A stretch of 64,000 nucleotides of DNA. Origin: Rhynchopus euleeides. Its lineage: Eukaryota; Euglenozoa; Diplonemea; Diplonemida; Diplonemidae. The translations under genes and the position numbers were made by a program. The stretch spans positions 1,178,001 through 1,242,000 of the forward strand of contig OY723275.1 in NCBI GenBank assembly GCA_963210315.1, written 5' to 3'. The notes under the pieces were generated by a model, which was not told the origin of the DNA, did not search any database, and was given only the letters and a program-made list of their open reading frames with translations. Below, in pieces: positions 21,301-32,300 of the stretch; within the stretch, counting starts at the first letter, position 1, and each line of letters opens with the position of its first letter.

Positions 21301-22247
21301 GCGAGGAGGTGGCGGCGCTGGCGGCACGCCTCACGGAGACAGACCAGACCAACGCCTCCCTGCGCAGAGAGCTGGAGACGAAGAGCGAGAAGCTGAAGGA
21401 CACCGAGGAGCGCATGCACATCGAGTTCCAGAAGCAGTACATCGACCTGCAGCAGGTGCAGGGGCAGTTCGGGAAATATGAGGGGGAGGTCAGCGTGCTG
21501 AGGGCGCAGCTGAGTGAAGCGCAAGCAAACGCGGACAGGCTGCGTGTGGACATGGACACAGCGCACCATGTGTGTACAGAGGTGCAGCGTGAACGCGACA
21601 CGCTGAAGCAATGCCTCGCATCGCAGCGGGTGAGCCTGTCGCCCCCTGCGGCCGACCCGCAGGATACACAGCGACGCCTGCTGGAGCTGACTGCAGGTGC
21701 CGAGTCGCTGCACCAGCTTGTGGAAGATCAGTCGAGACAACTCGCAGCCGCTCCGTCGCTTGGGCAGCCTGTGTCGATGCCCGTGTCGCTGCCCGACATG
21801 TCTGCCGCACACCCGGAGCTAGAGGAGTACCGCAGGCGCGTGCAGCAGCAGAACGAGCGTGTGCTGCGTGAGACAGAGTCGCTGGGCACGCCGCGCTCCT
21901 CCGCAGCACTCCTGTCTATGGCATCGCAGCCGCCGCAGGAGCCGCGCCCGACATCGCCTGCCCCTGCCCCTGCGCCCACGATGTGGCACCTGATGTACAA
22001 CAACCCGCCCAACAGCCAATACACCTCGGGCCCCTTCCAGCCAGAGGACCAGGCGGCCGCAGCCGTCCCACCCCAGCCACCGGCAGCTGCCTTCAGCATG
22101 CCGGCCCCCAGCCCGCCACAGGGGCTGGGGCCTATGCAGCCCGGTCAGCGCCCGCCGCGTGCCGACCCGACCATCATGGAGCCGCTTGCTCATGGTGGGT
22201 ATCCAGACCGTGGGCCGGTTCTGCCACAACCAGTCCCGCACCCGTAG
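18309..22247 (+). CDS. Large coiled-coil protein
   Basis: A single exon of 1312 residues from the ATG at 18309; an alternative start is the in-frame ATG at 18414 (MQRLQQELQRK). A short coiled coil (residues about 35-60 and 155-200) is followed by a Ser/Pro-rich disordered middle with many SP and SPR sites, candidate kinase targets. A long, heptad-rich coiled coil runs from about residue 555 to 1200. The C terminus is a Pro/Ala/Gln-rich tail. No motor, kinase or membrane domain is seen. The layout is that of a cytoskeletal, centrosomal/basal-body or Golgin-type scaffold, but no family signature lets me choose. Confidence 0.75.
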   Translation: MLLCPDAGARRERRRKKSGSGSGAAGGGPPKNSVEMQRLQQELQRKLAEQEALKGELYDIRSTSGGQADADLDSPAGRQHHHALDGLRDAATLPQDRGFHLHEDDQWSDTTLNTLSSVNRYLSRPRERGCSEETSSASTVHALPPQEVEDRYRQRLARLEQMVKSDEKRRMEKEATLKHQLAEKEQLLSRFEVELSRAKSVSPRGQPAAQLQLPRPAQPPPSSTKEESKVPLSPAMDSPPKNRLSPNPPSPRHSSEAKPFPLEPFGLRGGRERERAGECMGQIPGTMSAPVSAVSPTPPQQRAFGAGPTRMGLVGKTSPAPPPSSARRNAATEMHSVAGVSTQTDQQDPDSPNTPTATACRSAPSSVVGGHRSGSSGRGSSLRREDYPAGADGDDAWMSQVESVVLGTSAPVTPRSRPVRILSPTRSRRVSFVSPPRQALKVPFSPSPPDPAAAASAVAVAVVEQRRGSPNRTRSPTTPVPDALSPGGSLNVSLQSQPLAPEKGMVVVPAGASQRSLSSGGSSSTERLVSAVCERVLPLASAGKLPSAVQHVDFEKDAKNRELEAKLEHYTLLVEQFEETVLKLSGCVDEKVAEVAGWEKRYNATQLEWEKNLAQTHVEWQQRLDSSLQQLEARSREACAAAEERASAAEKEVHRLQRLLQTLRDDSPSAPAAGDTEAITKLEREFAGIADSLKQGLQESEKAWQAASDRTQADNQRLESDVASLQIVVSERASEARHLSEKISDLTKELESKEAKVQSLRAQTAQLANEVEEKQDAVSSLKLLHAQTVRQGSNEAGAEIREMIVELKHEYMRIYEEKKVKVEQEAKDFYSYCKEELELRDKRLEQARSKAAEDTKVMMARNQAINAEASDLQHKYDATVNTLTTECRQRTHELQRREAVLESLRASSEQQARRLVQVEKALEVALGADTGQPGAAVEAQTVVRLQQEVEAQRRLKQGIEIEMQGEMDRLRRDLHEKELELASLRIASAGASEVQPLREEVAALAARLTETDQTNASLRRELETKSEKLKDTEERMHIEFQKQYIDLQQVQGQFGKYEGEVSVLRAQLSEAQANADRLRVDMDTAHHVCTEVQRERDTLKQCLASQRVSLSPPAADPQDTQRRLLELTAGAESLHQLVEDQSRQLAAAPSLGQPVSMPVSLPDMSAAHPELEEYRRRVQQQNERVLRETESLGTPRSSAALLSMASQPPQEPRPTSPAPAPAPTMWHLMYNNPPNSQYTSGPFQPEDQAAAAVPPQPPAAAFSMPAPSPPQGLGPMQPGQRPPRADPTIMEPLAHGGYPDRGPVLPQPVPHP

Positions 22248-23927
22248 AGTGTTACGTAGATAGAGAGCAATCTGGGGAAGTCAGCGGGCCTGCCGTGCTC
22301 GGGCTGGTTGCCTAGGGTTTGCGTTGCTTGTTTTTAGAATGACTGGCTCGATGATGCCTAGATCAGTATACACACCTCGCGCACGTGTCCCACACCCTCC
22401 CCGCTAAGCGCAACTCGACCTGTAGTAGATTTTTAATTTCTTCGTTCGGCGTAGCCCAACCGGGGTCATTTTCTGCGCCTTCACCTGGACCTTGCGACTC
22501 CCACTCGCACCACTCCACCAGAGTGGGGTCTGCGCTCCAACCCCCCCCCGTTCCGTGGTGTGGTGAGGTGTGTGTACAACGGGCCGCCATCAGCCCGTTC
22601 GTGGCTGCTGGACACCAACCGCACAACAGCGGTTGACGTACTCTGTGGGTAGCGGTAGAGATGCAAAAAAACGACACAGACAATATGCTAGAGCTGCAAG
22701 CCCCCCTTTCCACCTGCCCCACCCCCCCCCCCCCCCCATATATTTCGAGGCGAACGCCGGTTGTTCCGAGCAACACTGGTGCACCGTAATACCATTTTTC
22801 GGCGATCCAGCGTTGATCTGTGTGAGCTCTACTTCACAAATATGACTACTCTATGGGGTCTAACTCTACATCTCCTCTGCTCTAACGGGCACTGACCCGA
22901 CTAGTCGCACCCCGCCTTTACAGTGATGCCACGTCTTCACTGGCACGGACGGCACCATTCTCCTTGGCTGTGGCTGCAATCTCCACCTCCCTGTCAGGGA
23001 GAAGCGCGGCGACGACGGTGATGACTGCTCGACCTAGGTGCCGGAAGCCAGTGCAGTCTGCGGCAAGGGGAAACGGCCCTTCCCATCACGAGCCCCCTCA
23101 GCACATCCGTCATCTCTGTTGTGAAATCAGTTGATTTACTGAGAAGTGTCCTGGGGGTGGGAATCGTCACAAACCTCTTGATGGGCAACGCCAGTATAGC
23201 CGCCTGGGTGGGGGGAGCTCCTGCCACTGCCAATGCCAGTGCTCATGCGTGTGCGAAGTGCAGAGTAGACACGGATCACGTTCTCCCGGGGTGGCGGGGG
23301 GCAGGGGGGTATTAATGATTGCACTGACGAATAGTCGGGGGACGAACTGCATTTATGAAACTTTATTCGTAAGTCCGGCCACGGTATGCGAGAATTGATC
23401 TCCCTTCTCGTCAGACGCAGCAGTCAAGGCCTTGATGCGGCTGCCCACCTTATCGCATCCGGAGGTTTGTTCCCTTTAACAGAAAGTTCTGAGCAGCGTT
23501 GTCGGGCGCAGTCGGGGTCTGTGCGGTTCTCGCGCGACGTCGTGTGATCAGACGGTCACCCTGTACAGCAGGAGGACCTCCTCAGGGATGGCCGGGGCGG
23601 GCTGCAGCGCCTTGCCCCTCTGCCTCCACTCCTCTCCAGACCACGCCACCTCCCTCCCATTCCGCCACTTGAGGGTGGGTGAGAGGTCACCTCCCGAGAG
23701 GATGGGGGTGGGTGTGTAACGCAGGCCAGTGACGTCAGTTGCGAGAGACATTCAGAAAATGTGAAGGTCTCTCTGATCTTCTGCGGTTGTTGTCTGTTCT
23801 CCAGTACTTGGCTCAGTGCCAAGCTAACTCACGCATCAGGCAGTTGAATGCACGCAGCGGGAGGACGACACCTCACACCTCACCACCACCCATGCCTCCC
23901 TTCAGGGTACACTGGTAACAGGGGGGG
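22248..23927. other. 1.7-kb gene-free interval
   Basis: Contains a C run near 22722-22738 and short frames without domains. No RNA gene is apparent. A CCCTTCAG acceptor-like site lies just before the USP39 start. Confidence 0.45.
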
Positions 23928-26517
23928 ATGTCCAATGAGAAGTCAGCTGGGAAGCGCGAATGGGTCTCTGTCCAGGACGCGAATAAGCGCCTGAAGACCG
24001 AAGCGGCACGCGAGGTGAAGGACCGGACCCAATGCCCCTATCTGAGCACCATCATGCGACATCGGCTGGACTTCGACATCGAGCGGAAGTGCAGCGTGAC
24101 CCTGCAGACCCAGAACGTTTACATGTGCCTGGTGTGCGGGGAGCTCTTCCAGGGCAGGGGTCAGAAGACACCAGCATGCGGGCACGCCCTGCAGGAAGAG
24201 CACTTCATGTTTGCCGACTGCTTCACCGGACAGATCTGGTGCCTCCCTGACACCTACGAGGTGGTGGACGACTCGCTGAGCGACATCCAGCACAACCTGA
24301 ACCCCAGCTATGCCGCTGAGGAGATCGAGGCCCTGCTCCGTGAGTCGCAGCGCACCCGGCAGTCTGGCGACCAGAAGAAGTTCTTCCGCGTGGGCTACGT
24401 CGGGCTGAACAACGTGAAGGACACACAGTGCCTCAACGCCGTGATGCAGGCGCTTCTGCACATCCCCCCGTTGGTGAGGCACTACATGCGCAGCCTGACC
24501 TACAGCAAGGAGGTGAAGCGGACACCCCTCCGCGACGCCTTCGCCGACCTCTTCAAGCGTGTGTGGAACCCCCACAGCGTGTTCGGGCAGGTCGCCCCCC
24601 GGGGACTGGTGGACCTGCTGCTGGAGCAGAGCGCTGTGCCGTGGAAGGATGCCGCGACAGGGCAGCCTGATGCTCAGAAGCTGCTGCACTACCTGCTGAG
24701 TGCGCTGAATGAGGCAGAGAGGAAGGCGGTCTCGAAGAAGGGTGGGAAGAAGAGCGGGAAGCAGGTGCCAACCGTCATCCAGGAGACCTTCCAGGGGAGG
24801 ACGCGTGTGGTGCGGAGGGAGTACGACAGCTCGCGGGAAATGACGTCGACGTCGGCCAACGAGGTGCCCTTCTTCACCCTGCCCCTGAAGCTGCCCGACA
24901 ACCCGCTGAGCCAGAACGAAGAGCAGCGGAACAAGATCCCCGTGCAGCATATCCACGAGTTGCTGTCCCGTTATGATGGCGAGCAGGAGAGGGTCGTTGC
25001 TGCCGAGGATGGCAAGTCGGTCGGGCAGTCGTATCAGATTACCAAGCTGCCTAAGTATGTCACGTGAGTGGAGGTGGGTGGATGGTGGGGGTCGCTTAGG
25101 CTTCGCTGGCTTGCATTTTTTGCTCTTCTGCACGGAAGGGGGTTTCAAGGTGATAGGGGCGGTGGGGCGGCAGCAGTGTACAGAAGCCGTGGGAAGGGGC
25201 GGTGGGGGTGGTTCATATTTATGTGAGGAAACTTGAAAAAAATTTCGAGTGGCCAAAAACTCATCTCCCAGAGCAAAGGGACCCACCACGGTCCGGAAAA
25301 AAGTCCGGAAATGCATTCGCGAAACCGTTTCGGGCAACACAGTGTACGCCAGGCTGGAGGTTGTCGATTCCAAAAAAATAGCCAGCGGCCCCTTGCCCAC
25401 TGCATCCGCAGCAGGAGTGCAGAAGTCTGGGGGCGGGTGTACGTGCGGGCGGGCGGTGCCACCGGGACCGGTGCGGTAGGGGCCGGCAGAGCTGTGGGGG
25501 CGAGCGCCCCGGGCAGGGACAGCACGAACTCCTTGGTGCCGGACTCCGTGTCCGACCCAGCTGAATACCATTTCTGATTCCCTCCTACAGAGCCAAGACG
25601 GTCCACGACGAAGCGTTGTCCCAGACCCTCGTTGACTGGGCCGCCTCCTTTACCACATCGGGTGCCTTGAGATCGCTTTCTCGAGGGGTATAGAGTGCGT
25701 CATGGAGATTTGTATTCGGGGCCTCTCTGAACTCCTTCAGCGTCTCCTCTGTTGTTCTTCGCCGTATTATTTTGTGGAATTAGGGTAGGACGGCATATGC
25801 CCAATGAGAGTAATCAAAATATCAGGTAATACATAACCCTCGATCTCCCTAGACACATCAAGCTGCTGAAACAAATTTACTTGGTTACCGGAGGGCGACA
25901 AAATTGAGTCAAGCTGCCGCCACGCAACCACCCACTCACAGGTATCTTGTGATCTTCTACGACCGCTTCTCCGTGCATCGCACTGTCAGGATGAAGCATG
26001 TTGTGCGGCGCAACCCTTGTCAGGTGGAGACGCCTGTGGTAGACCTCGACCTCTCACGCTGTATGTCGGTGGCTCTTTGTTATGTTGTGCACGCTTGTGG
26101 CAGACCTGTGATTCTTGTTTCCTTCTGCTTTCCCGAACCCTTTTTCCTACGAAAGGAACTGCCAGATCTCGCCGAGATCCACACCATCCGACAGCAATAT
26201 GGCAGCTCAATTGCAATACACACATTGTCATAATTTCTGTCTGTTTCACCCCCACCCTTCCACAGATGTGAGTGACAGCGAGCGGGCGCGATACACGTCA
26301 TGCAACTACGACCTGATTGCCAACGTTGTTCATGAGGGTGAGGCTGAAGGGGGCGTGTTTAAGACACGTGTGTACCACAAGCAGCTTGCCACATGGTTCG
26401 AGATGGAAGATCTTAACGTTGCAGAAATTGACAAGGGCACCGAACACAGCAGTATCTTCGTCACACCTGCATACATCCAGGTGTGGGAGTTCAAAGGGTT
26501 GGAGCGCACTGACGAAG
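23928..26517 (+). CDS. USP39: U4/U6.U5 tri-snRNP protein USP39/Sad1 (inactive ubiquitin-protease fold)
   Basis: Exons 23928-25054, 25942-26060 and 26266-26517; both introns start GTATGT. Residues about 35-115 are a ZnF-UBP domain (CPYLSTIMRHRLDFD, YMCLVCGELFQGRG, WCLPDTYEVVD). The USP-like domain starts at GLNNVKDTQCLNAVMQAL: at the catalytic cysteine position there is Gln, with a Cys one residue later. The region that should hold GHY lacks it (KTRVYHKQLATWFEMED), as in the catalytically dead USP39/Sad1 family. The protein helps assemble the tri-snRNP for pre-mRNA splicing in the nucleus. The last exon is uncertain: a GTATGC donor at 26518 could join the CAG at 26804, giving an immediate stop (...ERTDEA), which matches the short C terminus of the family. 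Without that splice the frame runs to 26864. Confidence 0.88.
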
Positions 26518-27449
26518 GTATGCGTTTTCCCTTTGGGGCTGGGGTGAGTGGGTGGGCCTGGGGGCCGAGAGGGCCGCAGGGTCTATCCACAGGAACAGAT
26601 GGCGCGTCCGTCAATTCGCCCAGATATTCCACCGGAAGCCGAAGCGGCAAAATCTTCTTGCACAGGGCGAAACACGCCACAGCTTGCGTCAGGAAACGCT
26701 CCTTGCTTGACTTTGCCCACAAGCGTTATGGTGATGTAGTTGTAGCTGCGCTTGAAGCCTTCAACGATATCACCGATGTCGGTGGAGTCTACCACTCTCT
26801 GCAGCATGAGATGGAGGCGGTGTACTGGCTCGTACACCCTTGCGATGCGGCGGCATCGGGATGAAGCGCACTCCCACGGTCTTGATGAAAATACACAGGT
26901 CACGGTTATCACTCTGCACACAATGTGGTTGCAAACCAGGCACATCCCCTCATCCACGCCCCTTCCTACACCCAACAACCCCCTCACAGAGCGCGCCGAT
27001 GCAGCAACTGCTGTCGACTAACCGCCATAGCCCCCTCCTCTCTGAGATGCGCCATTCTGCTGTGTCCCTGCCCCCCCTGAATCCGCCCAACGCCCCTGAT
27101 GCCGGGTGGGGGGTGGTGCTCAGAGGCACAGAGGATCTAACCCACCCGAAAAAAACATAGCAAACCCGGTGAGAGTCAGTGGCCCTTGCCGCTTCCCTCT
27201 CTCTTTTTTGTATTCCCTTCTCAGACAAAAGCCCCTTGGGCACATTCGTCGGGGAGCCCCGTCTTGCAGACATGCTGTACAACAGAGATGCACCTCCCCC
27301 CCTCCACCCCAGACCCTACTCCCCTCGACACTGCTACATCACGACCACTCCGCTCCACATCTCCTCACCGTCTTTTTGGGAGACGGGGCGTATTCCCAAC
27401 GCCGGGTAGGTGACAGGCATGTGCCTGTCTCGCCTTGGGGCAGAGGCAC
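26518..27449. other. 3' end of USP39 locus and spacer
   Basis: Probably contains the last USP39 intron and 3' UTR. A short open frame around 27179-27409 begins with a hydrophobic stretch but has no recognisable domain, and I do not call it a gene. Confidence 0.35.
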
Positions 27450-28265
27450 ATGCGGGGCACCGTCGCAATGCTCGCCGTGGTTGTGGTCCTGAGCGTTGCC
27501 CAGGTTGCAGTGCTGACCGCGCGGCGGGCCGGGTTTGAGGAGAGGGCGTCGTGCCGCCGCACGCGCAACCCCACGCCGGAGAACCGCGAGAGGGCCAAGC
27601 TCTACACCAGGATGTCCGCAGGCATCAGCAAGAGGGGGTGTGCAGAGTTCAACCGCACACACGACCCCATCTCTGGCGCGGTTCTTCTGCAGCCCCGGAT
27701 GCACCATCTGGCTGCCCCGGAAACAGCTGTTGTCCTCCCCCTCGAGAGCAGCGAAGCGGCACACCGCATCTCGCACAGCATCGAGAGTGTGGTGACAGGC
27801 GCCTACCTGCAGGACCCTAGCCTCTACCATGTTTCGATGTACCATTTGCATAATGCCAGCGGTGCGACGGTGGGTGCGGTTGCGAGAGTGGTGGGCTCGA
27901 CCTGCGCCCTTCAGGCCAGCATAGAGCGTGTGGTGGTGACCAAGACAGGCGTGGTAATAGCATGCTGGCAGGTGGATGCTGCCGCGTCGCTAAGCCCCTC
28001 CTCTTTCCGCGACGCACTGGCGGAGGCGACGGGGCTGCCCCCTCCGCAGACGATGCACCCACACATCCTGCACACCACGCTGGCCCGCCTCCCATGCCCG
28101 CACCAGCACACCATCACCAACCATGAGATATCGTTGTACCTCACGCAGCGCCTCTGCGGGCTGAGCGTGACCTTCAGCACCGCATCTGTTGTTCAGGAGT
28201 TCGACCACCAAGCCTTGGCACTGGGGGGTAAGTTCTCAAGGAAATCCCTACCCTTCCCGTGTTAG
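27450..28265 (+). CDS. Secretory or membrane-anchored 2H-phosphoesterase-like protein
   Basis: 271 residues if read to the stop at 28265. Residues 4-24 form a hydrophobic signal or signal anchor, MLAVVVVLSVAQVAVL. Two H-x-S/T-x motifs lie about 80 residues apart: YHVSMYHL (His127, Ser129) and HPHILHTTLARL (His208, Thr210), the active-site pair of the 2H phosphoesterase superfamily (cyclic phosphodiesterase, LigT and AKAP7-like). Such enzymes hydrolyse 2',3'-cyclic or 2'-5' phosphodiester bonds; the substrate here is unknown, and a secretory location would be unusual. A GTAAGT near 28228 might be a donor that removes the last 13 residues, so the C terminus is uncertain. Function is inferred from motifs alone. 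Confidence 0.6.
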   Translation: MRGTVAMLAVVVVLSVAQVAVLTARRAGFEERASCRRTRNPTPENRERAKLYTRMSAGISKRGCAEFNRTHDPISGAVLLQPRMHHLAAPETAVVLPLESSEAAHRISHSIESVVTGAYLQDPSLYHVSMYHLHNASGATVGAVARVVGSTCALQASIERVVVTKTGVVIACWQVDAAASLSPSSFRDALAEATGLPPPQTMHPHILHTTLARLPCPHQHTITNHEISLYLTQRLCGLSVTFSTASVVQEFDHQALALGGKFSRKSLPFPC

Positions 28266-28626
28266 CAGGGTGCAGTGGGGGTGGGGAGGGGGAAGGGGGA
28301 AGGGGGGAGGTTCTGATGCTGACTTAGAGGCGCTGCATGAGGTACCGCCGCCACAGCTACATCGACACCACCTCACCCCAATACCCACCACCCCCTCCCC
28401 ACCCCATTCTCTAGTGTGCAATGTGCATGGTTTTTTGTTTGGTTCAGGGGGGGGGGGGGGCACCTCCTCCTCCCACCCCTCGAAGGGGCGTCACATGTCG
28501 AAACCTATGTCACACACACCGCACCCCGCCCTACACCCACTTCGGCAGGAGGGGGGACGGGGGTTCCTTTCTGGCGGGGCCTCCTAGGGAGGGGAGCGAG
28601 GCTGGGGGGGGGGGGCAGGGGTGGCT
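28266..28626. other. G-rich spacer before the palindrome
   Basis: G runs near 28446-28460 and 28604-28618. An open frame continuing to about 28587 could be a second exon of the 2H gene, but no clear donor/acceptor pair supports it. Confidence 0.35.
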
Positions 28627-29318
28627 CACGGTGGGATCTTGTAAATTTTACATGTATAACTACAAGTATAATACATGTATTATACATGTATAATACTTGC
28701 ATGTCAACTATTATACATGTATAATACATGTATATGCCTGAAATGTACATGTAAAATACATGTATATCAAGTAAAAATACATGTATAATACTTGCATGTC
28801 AACTATTATACATGTATTTTTACTTGATATACATGTATTTTACATGTATATTTCAGGCATTTACATGTATTTTACATGTATAATACTTGTCATGCAAGTA
28901 TTATACATGTAAAATACTTGCATGACAAGTAAAATACTTGCATGCAAGTAAAATACATGTATTTTACTTGCATGCAAGTATTTTACTTGTCATGCAAGTA
29001 TTATACATGTATTTTACTTGTCATGCAAGTATTTTACATGTATAATACTTGCATGACAAGTATTATACATGTAAAATACATGTAAATGCCTGAAATATAC
29101 ATGTAAAATACATGTATATCAAGTAAAAATACATGTATAATAGTTGACATGCAAGTATTATACTTGTATTTTTACTTGATATACATGTATTTTACATGTA
29201 TATTTCAGGCATATACATGTATTATACATGTATAATAGTTGACATGCAAGTATTATACATGTATAATACATGTATATACTTGTAGTTATACATGTAAAAT
29301 TTACAAGATCCCACCGTG
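28627..29318. repeat. 692-bp AT-rich near-perfect palindrome
   Basis: The ends CACGGTGGGATCTTG and CAAGATCCCACCGTG are exact inverted copies. The arms match almost completely to a centre near 28957, with the right arm about 30 bp longer from a local duplication. The arms are tiled with short palindromes and near-repeats such as TACATGTATAATAC, CTTGCATGCAAG and ACTTGATATACATG. The block is AT-rich inside GC-rich flanks, so it looks foreign. A CT dinucleotide flanks both ends. It has no coding capacity. It could be a foldback transposon, a cruciform-forming replication or chromatin element, or a source of long hairpin RNA. Confidence 0.9.
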
Positions 29319-29365
29319 CTGCTGTTCCGGCGACAGCAGTGACCCACCATCGCCCACCCCCTGCC

Positions 29366-32300
29366 ATGTCCTGCGGCTGGGTCCAGGAGGATGCGCCGGA
29401 TGCCAGCGGGTTCCGCATCAAGCGGTGTGTCACCAGCGGGACTGCGGAGCAGAAGCGGCGGCGCGTCGTCTCCGACCAGCGCCAATCGAAGCCTCCGCCA
29501 CTGCTCTTCGGCAGGCAGGGGGCCCCGCAGGCCCCACAGGCGCAGCCGCAGCCCCAGCAGCAGCTGCCGCCAACCGCCGCGCCATCTCCCTCGTTCAGTA
29601 GCGGTGTTGCCGTGAACGCCCCCCCGCCCCCCACTGCGCAGCCATGGGGCAGCGGCATGCCTTACGCGGGAGGCAGCGGCGGGGGCGGGGGCTGGCCCGC
29701 GGGGGGTGGCGGGGGGGCGGACTACCTCCCCACAGGGGCTGCCCCTCCGCATGCTGCTGCTGGGCCTGCCGGTGGGCCGGGATACCCCGCGGGGCTGGCC
29801 GGGGGGCAGATGTTGCCGCCCGCTGCCGGCGGGGCACAGCCGTGGGGCGGTGCCATGCCGCAGCAGCCTCCTGCGAGCAGCCCAGCCTGGGGTGGCGGCG
29901 GCGCCACCGGGCCCCCCCCTGCCCCGCAGCAGCAGGTGTTTCACCCTGTGGATGTAGCGCCCGTCGGAGCGCCTGCGGCACCCCGCAGGCCGTGGGAGGC
30001 AGCGCCACCGGCTCCTCCTCCATCTGCCGCTGCTACTGCTGCACCGCAGCAGGGCAGGCCGCCGCAGGAGGTGACGGTGTCGTCTGTCCCACGGCCTCCA
30101 CAGCAGAAGGTGGGGCAGCCGTCTGCCCCGGCGCCTGCGGAGAACCGCCCCCGTCCCTTTGTGCCCCGGCAGGTGCAGCAGGAGGCGGTGGCGGCGGCGG
30201 CTGCAGTCGTGGAGCGGAGTCCGCAGGGAGGTGACGGGGAGGGGATCTTCTCCGAAGGGGAGGAGGAGGAGGATGAGGAGGACGACGAGGATGCGGTGCC
30301 GCAGGTGGTGCCGCGTCAGGCGCTGACGCAGGAGGCGCCGTGCTTCATCGATGACCTGAAGGCGCAGTTCCCCGACCTGCGGGAGGCGGAGTATGTCACT
30401 GCGGCCTGCGACTTCGACACGGAGATGGATGGCTACGAGTCGCCTGGGTCGGCACTGGCCTCCGAAGGGACGCCTGTCCCGCCCCAGCCACCCCAGGCTG
30501 CACCTCAGCCGCCCCCGCCGGACGCACCGCGTGAGCCCTCAGGGGGCGGGGTGGGGAGCGCCGAGAGGAGCCGCAGGCCTGTCCCGTTTGTCCCGTCTGC
30601 ATCGCGGAGCACGTCGCGGTCGCCCCAGACGGACCCGCCGCAGCGGCTGTCGCCGCCGCAGCAGTCGAGCAGCAGCAAGAAGCCTGTGCCCTTTGTTCCC
30701 AGGAAGGCACCGCAGGCGCCGCAGGGGGTCCCGCCCCCGGCGCTGCCGGCGGGGGTCGAGGGAGGCAGTGGCGTGCCTGGCAACAACCTGTCCCCTGCAG
30801 CGGTGCCGCCAGCACCGGCTGTCGGTGGGGTGGGTGCGGGTGGTGTGCCAGCCAAGAGGCGGATGCCGGTGCCTTTTGTGAACCCCTCGGAGGCGTCGCC
30901 GGTGGTGTCGCCCCCGATGGCGCCGCAGCCGCGTGTGCTTCTAGCGCCGCAGCAGCCGGGTGTGCAGCAGCAGCAGGGGATGCCGCCGCCTGTCCTGCAG
31001 GCCTCGCCTCCGCAGGCGCCACCGGCCCCGCCGCAGGCAGGGGCAGAGTACAACCCACTGCACGACTTTCCCCCTTCGGTGCGGCAGGCCTTCGCGGCAA
31101 GGGGCATCACGTCGATGTATGACTGGCAGAAGACGGTGCTGGGGCTGCCCAAGGTGCGGGACGGGGGCAACCTCGTGTTCTCGCTCCCCACCAGCGGGGG
31201 GAAGAGCCTGGTGGCCGAGCTGCTGCTCCTCCGCACCGTCGCGGCGCGGCGGTCGGGCATCCTCGTGATGCCCTTCGTGGCCCTCGTCGACGAGAAGGTC
31301 GCAGCCCTCGAGCCCTTCACCAAGGCCCTGGGATTCGAGATCACGGCCAGCGCAGGGAACAACAGCCAGATCCCCCTCCAGGGCAACAGGTTCATCTCCA
31401 TCTGCACTATCGAGAAGGCGAACGCGCTGCTCAACACCATGGCGAACGAGGGGAGGTCGCAGGAGATCGGCTGCCTCGTGGTGGATGAGCTCCACATGGT
31501 CGGTGAAGACGGGCGGGGCCCTGTGCTGGAGATGCTGCTCACCAAGGTGATGCACACCATCCCACGCTGCCAGATTGTTGGGATGAGCGCCACCCTGCCC
31601 AACCTCGGGGAGCTCGCGAAGTGGCTGCGGGCGGAGCTCTTCCTCTCCGACTTCCGCCCTGTCGTGCTGGAGTGCTTCATGCTCTCCGACACACAGGACC
31701 AGACGCAGGTGCTGAGCTCCCAAGGAACTGTGGTCCGCTCCCTCCCCAAGCAACAGAATGACGACCGCAGCGTTGCATACATCGTCAACGAGGTGGTGCC
31801 AGATGGCTGCTGCCTGGTGTTCTGCACCACCAAGAGGAACTGCCAGAATGTTGCAGGCATGCTGTCCACCCTCCTCTCTGAGGAGGCACGCGCGCACAAC
31901 TCCACCCTGCGCGAGCGTCTCCTGCTGGACATGAAAGGTGTGGCGGGCGGCACCCTCGACGCAGAATTTGAAAAGTACATCCGAGCCGGCATTGCCTACC
32001 ACCACGCAGGCCTTCTGGGTGAGGAGCGCCTGCTCATAGAGGAGGCTTACAAGAAGAAGGTGCTGTGCGTCATCTGCTGCACCAGCACCCTTGCGGCTGG
32101 GGTCAACCTCCCTGCACGGAGGGTGGTGATCCGCCATCCCTACACCGGTAGGGCGTTTCTGACGAAGTCGAGGTATCTCCAGATGTGTGGGAGGGCCGGG
32201 CGGGCTGGGCTGGATGCGACGGGGCAGTCGTATCTCATCGCGCAGAAGAAAGACATCGGGAGGGCGCGGGGGCTGATGGCCCAAGACATAGAGCCGCTCA

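Noticed and set aside
20496-21812. 438-residue minus-strand frame antisense to the coiled-coil gene
   Set aside because: Leu/His/Arg-rich shadow produced by GC-rich codons of the real gene.
28627-29318. CRISPR-like or tandem repeat array
   Set aside because: The repeats are tiles of one large palindrome with no regular spacers, and the genome is eukaryotic.
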